DNA from: Candidatus Omnitrophota bacterium
GTDB taxonomy: Bacteria > Omnitrophota > Gorgyraeia > Gygaellales > Profunditerraquicolaceae
DNA: 5,446 nt
Assembly (NCBI GenBank): GCA_016867095.1
Contig: VGKK01000077.1
Coordinates: 1 to 5,446 of the forward strand
Direction of reading: 5' to 3'
The position numbers and the translations under genes are program-made. The notes beneath the pieces are model-generated. The model was not told the origin of the DNA and did not search any database. It worked only from the letters and a program-made list of their open reading frames with translations. Positions 1 to 5,137 of this stretch are shown here, in pieces (positions within the stretch are counted from its first letter, which is position 1; each line of letters starts with the position of its first letter).

Positions 1-72
1 TACTGAGCCTCCGAAAAATAATGGATACATTGGAAGCCCGGATTTAGGCCGTATGCAAGGCGCGACGACGAA

Positions 73-95
73 GGCGTAGTCTTCAGCACTACGCC
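73..95. repeat. Perfect 8-bp stem hairpin in the left arm of the palindrome
   Basis: GGCGTAGT (73-80) is followed by a 7-base loop (81-87) and its exact reverse complement ACTACGCC (88-95). It has a counterpart at 196-217 in the opposite arm, with a compensatory base change in the stem. Confidence 0.8.
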
Positions 96-195
96 GAGGA
101 GGAGCAACGCCGCAGACGGCCGAAAGGCGGGCTTGCCCATCGTTAAAAAATATAGGGCTGGACAATTTTGGGCTGCGACTGCGTCACTCGTCCTT

Positions 196-217
196 GCCGT
201 AGTGCTGCGACTACGGC
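196..217. repeat. Perfect 8-bp stem hairpin in the right arm of the palindrome
   Basis: GCCGTAGT (196-203) is followed by a 6-base loop (204-209) and its exact reverse complement ACTACGGC (210-217). Compared on the matching strand with the hairpin at 73-95, the second stem pair is swapped (G-C against C-G), so local pairing is kept in both arms. Confidence 0.8.
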
Positions 218-243
218 TGCGTCCTCGTTCCTTGTCTCGCTCC

Positions 244-260
244 AAAATTGGCTCAGCCAA
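244..260 (-). terminator. Possible weak intrinsic terminator after rng
   Basis: On the minus strand TTGGC, a TGA loop and GCCAA form a 5-bp stem followed directly by TTTT. It lies about 57 bases past the rng stop codon, inside the right arm of the palindromic element. The stem is short and the T tract has only four bases, so it would be a weak terminator. It may simply be part of the repeat. Confidence 0.25.
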
Positions 261-317
261 TGTATTCATTATTTATCGGTGGCTCAGTAACATACTGTTA
301 ACTCGCCCGGGTAAAGT

Positions 318-1760
318 TTAGGCTAGGTTAATATCTTCTATATGCAAGGCGGGATTGGGGATAAGGTTAATTCTTGCCCGAAATCTATTTTGCAGGTGCG
401 TTAAATTCATTTTATCTTTAGAAATTTCCTCGCAGACAGCGGGATTGCAGGTAAGAGTGGCCTCTCTGGCGGGCTTAGCCTTTAAAAATCTTTTTAACTC
501 TTTCAGCGCGTAGACGCTCATCGTAAGGGGCGACTTTACCTTGCCTTTTCCCTGGCAATAGGGGCAAGGCTGATAGGAAAGCATATGCACGGTCTTATGG
601 ATGCGCTCCCTGGTCATTTCCACCAATCCAAACTTGGAAATCCCCAGAATATCGTATTTTGCCTTATCCTGACTGAGCGCCTTCTTTAAGATATTCAAGA
701 CCTCCCGGCGGTGCGCCTCCCTTTCCATATCAATAAAATCTATCACGATGATGCCGCCCAAATCGCGCAATTTCAGCTGATGCGCGGCCTCTTCGGCCGC
801 CTCGCAATTAACCCTAAAGGCGGTCTCCTCCTGGGCGAGCTTCTTTTTGAAGCCGCCGCTGTTTACGTCAATGACCACCAGCCCTTCAGTAGGCTCAATA
901 ATAATATAGGCCTTGGATTTCAAGTAAACCTTGCTCTCAAAAATCCTGTTAATCTGCCGCTCAATATCCTTGTCTTCAAATAAATTATCGCCGCGGTAGA
1001 ACTCCACTTTATTGGCCAAGTACCCCAGGAATGTCCGCATAAAATTTTTTATCCGGTAATATTCCGGTTTGGAATCTACAAGCAGCTTGGAAACATCCTC
1101 GGTAAAAGAATCCCTGATGGCCCTCAAGGTTAAATCATATTCCTCATAAATCAAGCTGGGCGCTTTTTTGCCGCGCATAATATTCTCTATCCTCTTCCAT
1201 AACTTAAGCAGGAACTTGGCATCCCGGTACAGCTCCTGTTTTGACTTTCCGCTGGCAGCGGTGCGCACGATAAAGCCCACGTCGCCGGGCAGCCTGAGCT
1301 CCTGGAATACCTGGCGCAGGCGCCTACGCTCCTGCTCGTCTTCTATCCTGCGCGATACCCCTAATTGCTTATCCTGGGGCATCAACACCAGGTACCGGCC
1401 GGCAATGCCGATCTGGCAGGAAAGCCGCGGCCCTTTTGTGCCAAAGGACTCTTTTACTACCTGCACTAAAACTTCCTGGCCCTTCTTAATCTCCGCCGGG
1501 CTGATGTGCCGGGGCACATCCGGCGAATCAAAGGCGGTTTCTATCTCGGATAAATAAAGAAAACCCTTTTTCGGCAGGCCGATATCCACAAACGCCGCTC
1601 CCAGCGACGGAAGAACCGCCTCTATCTTGCCCTTATAGATATTGCCCACGATAGTCTTATCCTGCGGCCGTTCCAGATAGAATTCTTCCAGGCGGCCCTG
1701 ATTAAGTATCGCCACCCGCTTTTCCTGCGGCTCTATATTAATTAATATTTCCTTATTCAT
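318..1760 (-). CDS. rng: Ribonuclease E/G family endoribonuclease, RNase G type
   Basis: A cytoplasmic endoribonuclease that cuts single-stranded, A/U-rich RNA; in well-studied bacteria it acts in rRNA maturation and mRNA decay. The 480-residue product is close to E. coli RNase G in length and has no long C-terminal degradosome-scaffold region. The N-terminus (MNKEILINIEPQEKRVAIL) is typical of the family. An S1-type RNA-binding domain follows at about residues 38-118. The DNase I-like catalytic part holds the VIDVNSGG motif (D298, N300) and IVIDFIDM (D341, D344), matching the Mg-binding Asp/Asn/Asp set of RNase E. The zinc-link CPYC lies at 399-402 and is needed for dimer/tetramer assembly in the family. 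The ATG start fits the family N-terminus, but its AAGGA element sits only two bases upstream, unusually close. It follows the four-helix-bundle gene by 24 bases. All key residues are intact, so the gene looks functional. Confidence 0.94.
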   Translation of the reverse strand: MNKEILINIEPQEKRVAILNQGRLEEFYLERPQDKTIVGNIYKGKIEAVLPSLGAAFVDIGLPKKGFLYLSEIETAFDSPDVPRHISPAEIKKGQEVLVQVVKESFGTKGPRLSCQIGIAGRYLVLMPQDKQLGVSRRIEDEQERRRLRQVFQELRLPGDVGFIVRTAASGKSKQELYRDAKFLLKLWKRIENIMRGKKAPSLIYEEYDLTLRAIRDSFTEDVSKLLVDSKPEYYRIKNFMRTFLGYLANKVEFYRGDNLFEDKDIERQINRIFESKVYLKSKAYIIIEPTEGLVVIDVNSGGFKKKLAQEETAFRVNCEAAEEAAHQLKLRDLGGIIVIDFIDMEREAHRREVLNILKKALSQDKAKYDILGISKFGLVEMTRERIHKTVHMLSYQPCPYCQGKGKVKSPLTMSVYALKELKRFLKAKPAREATLTCNPAVCEEISKDKMNLTHLQNRFRARINLIPNPALHIEDINLA

Positions 1761-1770
1761 CTTCCTTGTT

Positions 1771-1802
1771 AACCAGTTTGCCGGTTAGCCGGTTAACCGG
1801 TT
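1771..1802 (-). repeat. Four tandem 8-bp units at the 3' end of the four-helix-bundle gene
   Basis: Read on the minus strand the units are AACCGGTT, AACCGGCT, AACCGGCA and AACTGGTT, followed by AAC. The tract covers the last codons and stop of the four-helix-bundle gene and ends just before the rng ribosome-binding region. It shares 8-base phasing and CGG-rich units with the tract at 2168-2207 upstream of the same gene. Confidence 0.85.
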
Positions 1803-2159
1803 ATTTTTGAGATAACGCATAAAACCATTTGCTAACTTTCTTACGGATTTAGCTTGATTATAAGTATCGCCAAATTCCTTCTCTGTAATATATTTTCTAT
1901 CTATTGCCGCATAAAGCTCTGACTGAACCTCAGAAGAAGAGCGTTTCGTATAGGAAAGCATTTGTATAAATTGTTGCTTTGTATCGCTATCAAAGCCTTC
2001 CGCCACATTCGACATACAAGAAACTGCGGCTTTCTGAATCTGCTCTTTTAAACCAAAATCTTGCTTAAATAAACCTTTATTTGTTAAATTATATACCATA
2101 TTGACTAATTTTCTGGCTTCTTTCCAAACATCTATATCTTCAAATTGCTTTATTAACAT
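1785..2159 (-). CDS. Four-helix-bundle protein (TIGR02436 / 23S rRNA intervening-sequence protein family)
   Basis: A 124-residue, mostly helical protein. It has the family signature: FEDIDVWKEARKLV near the start (residues 6-19), QIQKAAVSCMSNVAEGF in the second helix (40-56), then F..ML.Y...SS.EV.SEL (64-81). The family was first seen as ORFs inside 23S rRNA intervening sequences, and the Avd protein of diversity-generating retroelements shares the fold; the role of stand-alone copies is not established. Here there is no rRNA, reverse transcriptase or variable repeat nearby. The gene is notably AT-rich: 2041-2160 has 29 G+C in 120 bases. Repeat tracts lie on both sides, and its last residues (NRLTG) and stop lie in the downstream tract. 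No good Shine-Dalgarno precedes the ATG, only GGGTAAAAAAT. The interrupted operon and base composition suggest insertion. Family is confident; function is unknown. Confidence 0.88.
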   Translation of the reverse strand: MLIKQFEDIDVWKEARKLVNMVYNLTNKGLFKQDFGLKEQIQKAAVSCMSNVAEGFDSDTKQQFIQMLSYTKRSSSEVQSELYAAIDRKYITEKEFGDTYNQAKSVRKLANGFMRYLKNNRLTG

Positions 2160-2167
2160 ATTTTTTA

Positions 2168-2207
2168 CCCGTTTACCCGCTCACCGGTAAACCCGCTCAC
2201 CGATAAA
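2168..2207 (-). repeat. 8-bp-phased repeat tract upstream of the four-helix-bundle gene
   Basis: On the minus strand a 16-base unit, TTTATCGGTGAGCGGG (2207-2192), is repeated at once as TTTACCGGTGAGCGGG (2191-2176) with one mismatch. TAAACGGG (2175-2168) and an A-rich octamer then lead into the ATG of the next gene. Viewed as octamers, five of the units end in CGG or GGG. The tract begins at the base after the DUF2344 stop codon. The related stretch GTTAGCCCGTGTTAG (2222-2208) makes up the end of that gene. Confidence 0.85.
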
Positions 2208-2507
2208 CTAACACGGGCTAACGGACTTTATTTGGATGCCTGGCGGTAACTGTTTCTGCAATCTTTCCCTAAATTCCTCCTGCCCTATCCATGCTTTCAG
2301 CGTTATAAGCGCCTCTTCATGGCCGCTCTCCAGCCCCAACTTTAAGGCGCGCTTAATGCTGAACTTGGGGTGCGGGCTAAAGCCTTCGGTCATCTTAATC
2401 GGCAAATCCGCCCGGCGCATGGCCCGCGTGAATAAACGCATCAGGTCTAAATGCGAGATAAACCTCATTGCCCCCTGTTTAGTAAATATGAAATTTATTT
2501 TATACAT
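2208..2507 (-). CDS. Short DUF2344 / TIGR03936 radical SAM-linked protein, probably lacking its C-terminal half
   Basis: The 99-residue product matches the N-terminal part of the DUF2344 family, which is normally found fused or adjacent to a B12-binding radical SAM protein (TIGR03960); its biochemical role is not settled. Recognisable pieces are FIFTKQGAMRFISHLDLMR (6-24), the RRADLPIKMTEGFSPHPK region (31-48) and the ALKLGLES segment (54-61). Family members are, as I recall, about 200 residues or more, so roughly the second half is absent. The frame ends in VSPC and a TAG stop, encoded by GTTAGCC-containing sequence that belongs to the repeat region before the four-helix-bundle gene. It starts three bases after the pilQ stop with no good Shine-Dalgarno, so translation is probably coupled to pilQ. 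No radical SAM gene is seen in the window. It may be a naturally short form or a remnant cut by the inserted cassette. Confidence 0.8.
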   Translation of the reverse strand: MYKINFIFTKQGAMRFISHLDLMRLFTRAMRRADLPIKMTEGFSPHPKFSIKRALKLGLESGHEEALITLKAWIGQEEFRERLQKQLPPGIQIKSVSPC

Positions 2508-2510
2508 TCG

Positions 2511-4166
2511 CTATTTCTTATTTACCTGCTTCTGCGGCGCTTCTTTATTTGCGCCTCTGTCTAAGCTATTCTCTAATTTAACAATTTCCTCCGGAGTGAA
2601 CTCTCCCTCCCTGACTATGCGGGCAGTAATAAAAATAAGCAAGTCTACCTTTTGGGTGTCTATGGTATCGCGCCTGAATAACGGCCCCAAAAAAGGAATC
2701 TTGCTCAAGAAAGGAATGCCCGTGGTCCCTGTAGATTTAACATCCTTAAGCAAGCCTCCGATGACCACGGTCTCCCTGTTCTTCATCAGTATGCGCGTCT
2801 CCGCCTCTCTTGTCTCAATTATAGGATAGGCATTTGTGCCTAAGGTGCTGGTATAGGAGGTCACGGCAGGATGTATAATCATATTAATATACTCATTCGC
2901 CCCTACCTGCGGCACAACATTAAGCTGGATGCCGATATCCTGGTAATAATCCAGGGTTACCGTGGAAGTAGCGGTGCTGCCGGCGCCGGTAGTTTCGGTC
3001 TTAAGTATAGGGTACCTGGTCCCGATTAATATCGTGGCCTCCTGGTTATTTAAGGCCATCACCCGCGGCGCGGACAGAGTATTGGTATGTATATCTTCTT
3101 CTAAGGCGTGCAGCATCACTTCAAACTGGTTGCCGGTTAATTTCTGATACAATATCTCTAACCCGGTATCATACGGCTCTACTCCGCTGATATCAGTGGC
3201 CTTGGGGCCGAACACCGCGGATTTTATCTGGGAACCTAAAACATGGCCGCCGATAGCCTGGGCAGTAGTGTTGTCTGAGTTTTTCTTCAGTTCCGTACCG
3301 GAAATCGTTTTTGACTCCGCGCCAGCCGAGCCAATTCCCCAATCAAAGCCTATGTCCTTCAACTTATCCCGATTCACCTCAATAATCCTGGTTTCAATCA
3401 AAATCTGCTGCGGCATAATATCCAGCTGCGCGACAACCTCTCTTATCTTGTCCAACGCCGGCGCAATATCGCTGATAATCAGAATCTTGGAACGGGACAG
3501 TTTTTCTTCCCCGAGCCTTTTTCTCTTGCCTAATTCTTCGCCGCCGAATTCCCACCCTGCCTGGCCGGTCATTTCCAGGACGGTAATTTTACCGCGGCCG
3601 GAAAGCTGGGATTCCAGCGCCTTTTTGGCGTCCTGGGCATCAATGTATTTCAGATAAAAAACCTCGGTAACCGTCGGCTGGACCTGGGCAAGCTCTACTT
3701 CCTGTTTTTTGAGGCTGGTAAGTTTATCTATGGGCGCGACCGTAATAATATTGCCTGCCCGGTCATAGCCAAAACCGTAAGTCTTTAAAATCACGTCCAG
3801 CGCCTTGTCCCAGGGCACATCCGTCAACCTGATGGTTATATTTCCCATAACCTCGGGCGTGGTGACAATATTTACTCCGGATTTATAAGAAATAATCTTC
3901 AGGACATTGCGGATATCCGCCTCCTTAAAGTCCAAAGTCACATTTTGCGAGGCCGCTAAATTTTCTACCACGGCTGTCTGCTCTTCGGTTTTTGTCTCTG
4001 CCTGCTGCGGGGCAGGCTCTTTCGTGGTTGCCTCTTGCTGAACCGGCTCCTGTTCAGGCTCTGCTTGCTGGACAGGCGCTTCTTTAGCCTCTTCTTGCGC
4101 AAATAATCCGCTAACCGCTAACAAATAACCGATAACCAAAAACATAATGACCCTTGTTATTCTCAT
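2511..4166 (-). CDS. pilQ: Type IV pilus secretin PilQ
   Basis: The outer-membrane pore subunit through which the type IV pilus (or a related type II secretion-like filament) passes. The 551-residue product opens with a signal peptide (MRITRVIMFLVIGYLLAVSGLFAQ, cleavage near 23/24). A Gln/Glu/Pro-rich low-complexity linker covers about 25-70. An N0/STN-like domain lies at about 76-145 and an N1 domain at about 166-249, with a charged insert near 200-225. The secretin domain fills about 252-520 and ends with the hallmark GIPFLSKIPFLGPLF (483-497) and LLIFITARIV (509-518). A Lys/Gln-rich tail follows. It is shorter than proteobacterial PilQ and shows no AMIN domains, so peptidoglycan anchoring must differ or rely on partners. 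Its ATG overlaps the pilP stop (ATGA), and a strong AGGAGG lies four bases upstream. Confidence 0.94.
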   Translation of the reverse strand: MRITRVIMFLVIGYLLAVSGLFAQEEAKEAPVQQAEPEQEPVQQEATTKEPAPQQAETKTEEQTAVVENLAASQNVTLDFKEADIRNVLKIISYKSGVNIVTTPEVMGNITIRLTDVPWDKALDVILKTYGFGYDRAGNIITVAPIDKLTSLKKQEVELAQVQPTVTEVFYLKYIDAQDAKKALESQLSGRGKITVLEMTGQAGWEFGGEELGKRKRLGEEKLSRSKILIISDIAPALDKIREVVAQLDIMPQQILIETRIIEVNRDKLKDIGFDWGIGSAGAESKTISGTELKKNSDNTTAQAIGGHVLGSQIKSAVFGPKATDISGVEPYDTGLEILYQKLTGNQFEVMLHALEEDIHTNTLSAPRVMALNNQEATILIGTRYPILKTETTGAGSTATSTVTLDYYQDIGIQLNVVPQVGANEYINMIIHPAVTSYTSTLGTNAYPIIETREAETRILMKNRETVVIGGLLKDVKSTGTTGIPFLSKIPFLGPLFRRDTIDTQKVDLLIFITARIVREGEFTPEEIVKLENSLDRGANKEAPQKQVNKK

Positions 4167-4534
4167 AGCCCCTCCTTTTTCAATTCTATTTCCAGGGGTT
4201 GACCTTCCTTAAGAAAAATCACTTTATTTTTCTCTATCTTAAAGACCTGATAACCATCGGCACTATCCCCGACCTTTACAATCTCGCCGCTAACTATAGC
4301 GTAAGACAATCCTTGTTTATCATAAATAATGCCTTCCAGTAATAATTTTTCCGGCGCCCCTTCCTGCTCTAATTTTAAAATCCTGCCGTCGCTGGTAACC
4401 AGGGCTATAAAGGGATTGCGCTTATTCTGGGCATTATAGACAAAGTCCTGGCTTTGCGCAAAGACAGCGCTGGCGCAAATTAAAAATAAAACTGCAAAGA
4501 CGGTTATAGCCCCAGAAGATTTATTTTCTGACAT
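4163..4534 (-). CDS. pilP: PilP-like type IV pilus assembly protein
   Basis: A small periplasmic protein expected to connect the PilN/PilO inner-membrane complex to the PilQ secretin. The 123-residue product has an N-terminal hydrophobic segment (about 9-26) ending VFAQ, which could be a cleaved signal or an anchor. A Cys at residue 20 is preceded by Leu-Ile, so it is not a proper lipobox, unlike lipoprotein PilP of proteobacteria. The PilP hallmark RNPF is at 39-42. The C-terminal part (about 60-118) is a small beta-rich domain (LLLEGIIYD, YAIVSGEIVKVGD, YQVFKIEKNKVIFL) as in PilP/GspC HR domains. It starts inside the end of pilO (14-base overlap) and ends overlapping pilQ, so translation is probably coupled. 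Position between pilO and pilQ supports the name; sequence alone would support only PilP-like. Confidence 0.78.
   Translation of the reverse strand: MSENKSSGAITVFAVLFLICASAVFAQSQDFVYNAQNKRNPFIALVTSDGRILKLEQEGAPEKLLLEGIIYDKQGLSYAIVSGEIVKVGDSADGYQVFKIEKNKVIFLKEGQPLEIELKKEGL
4167..4177 (-). promoter_or_regulatory. Strong ribosome-binding site for pilQ
   Basis: AAGGAGG at 4177-4171 on the minus strand, followed by a 4-base spacer to the ATG. It lies within the last codons of pilP and is the strongest Shine-Dalgarno of the start sites examined, consistent with the need for many secretin subunits per pilus machine. Confidence 0.8.
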
Positions 4535-5123
4535 TGGTCTTTAAGGTTAAACTTACATTTTGCCTTACGTAATCATCGGCGCCGTGGGTAATTTTCATTT
4601 CCTCCACAGCGACAAACTCCTGAAGATTCTCCAGGTCATTTATGAATTTACCAAGGTTATGATAACTGCAGGATAAATCCAGGGTTATCGTGGCCTGGCC
4701 AAAACTTGCCGCTGCCGCGGCGGCAGAACCATTTTTTGGCGCTTTGGGTTTCGACTCTTTATCCTTTGCGGGCGTCATCTTAGCCATATTGGCGTTATTT
4801 TTATTGGCGATATCTGAAATATGCTGTAAAAGCAGGGGAATTTCTTCCGCGGAAATTATCTTCTTGCCCTTTGATGCCGCCTTCTGCCTTATCTTGGCCT
4901 CTTTATCCTGTAAGTTGCGCGTATTCGCCAGCTCTTTATTCAAATCGGCGATATCTTTACTTAATTTTACGATCTTGGGGCTGGTATTTTTTATCCATTT
5001 AAGCTGTAATTTAAGTACGACGGCAAAATCCAGGTATAGTATGGCCACGCCTATCGCGGCAATCATCAATATTTTCTTTTTATCCAGGCCGCCTAATTTT
5101 AATTTGCTTAATAAATCTGCCAC
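4521..5123 (-). CDS. pilO: Type IV pilus inner-membrane protein PilO
   Basis: A bitopic inner-membrane protein that pairs with PilN to form the alignment complex of the pilus machine. The 200-residue product has a short cytoplasmic N-terminus, one membrane segment at about 18-39, and a helical coiled-coil stretch at about 46-83 rich in Lys/Glu/Leu. The periplasmic ferredoxin-like domain follows, with the typical C-terminal half TITLDLSCSYHNLGKFINDLENL (145-167) and a final beta strand (VSLTLKTNV). A Lys/Pro/Ala-rich linker at about 117-140, with a run of six alanines (134-139), interrupts this domain. The start is GTG, chosen because GCGAGG lies eight bases upstream and the N-terminus then fits the family. 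It starts 14 bases after pilN and overlaps pilP by 14 bases. Confidence 0.88.
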   Translation of the reverse strand: MADLLSKLKLGGLDKKKILMIAAIGVAILYLDFAVVLKLQLKWIKNTSPKIVKLSKDIADLNKELANTRNLQDKEAKIRQKAASKGKKIISAEEIPLLLQHISDIANKNNANMAKMTPAKDKESKPKAPKNGSAAAAAASFGQATITLDLSCSYHNLGKFINDLENLQEFVAVEEMKITHGADDYVRQNVSLTLKTNVRK

Positions 5124-5131
5124 TTCAACAG

Positions 5132-5137
5132 CCTCGC
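5132..5137 (-). promoter_or_regulatory. Ribosome-binding site supporting the GTG start of pilO
   Basis: GCGAGG directly follows the pilN stop codon and lies eight bases before the GTG start of pilO. No ATG is better placed, so this site decides the start. Confidence 0.6.

Larger units (their letters stand above)
1..289. mobile_element. Large imperfect palindrome, MITE-like noncoding element (left end at window edge)
   Basis: Bases 1-33 are the reverse complement of 257-289 with 3 mismatches in 33 (at positions 10, 15 and 24), giving clear terminal inverted repeats that begin TACTGAGCC. Further in, 56-95 aligns with the reverse complement of 196-234 at 32 of 40 columns. The symmetry axis falls near 145, in an A-rich stretch. 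No convincing protein is encoded; the 62-codon reading frame across it is a by-product of the repeat. Terminal inverted repeats, no gene and about 290 bases suggest a miniature inverted-repeat transposable element or other dispersed palindromic repeat. No target-site duplication can be tested because the left flank is outside the window. It lies about 28 bases beyond the rng stop codon, so it could also act as a structured 3' end for the operon transcript. The palindrome is certain; mobility is inferred. Confidence 0.72.

Noticed and set aside
133..321. 62-codon reading frame on the plus strand
   Set aside because: It lies inside the palindromic element, has an Arg/Leu-rich repeat-derived sequence, and has no ribosome-binding site or known domain.
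1785..2159. Diversity-generating retroelement (Avd-type reading of the four-helix-bundle gene)
   Set aside because: No reverse transcriptase, template repeat or variable repeat is present, and the sequence fits the general TIGR02436 family.
2168..2207. CRISPR array
   Set aside because: The repeats are 8-16 bases and directly abutting, without spacers.
2236..2829. 197-codon plus-strand reading frame opposite DUF2344 and pilQ
   Set aside because: It is antisense to two well-recognised genes and its translation shows no domain.
4220..4240. Lipoprotein signal in PilP
   Set aside because: The cysteine at residue 20 (around position 4475-4477) is preceded by Leu-Ile, lacking the small residue required before the lipobox cysteine.
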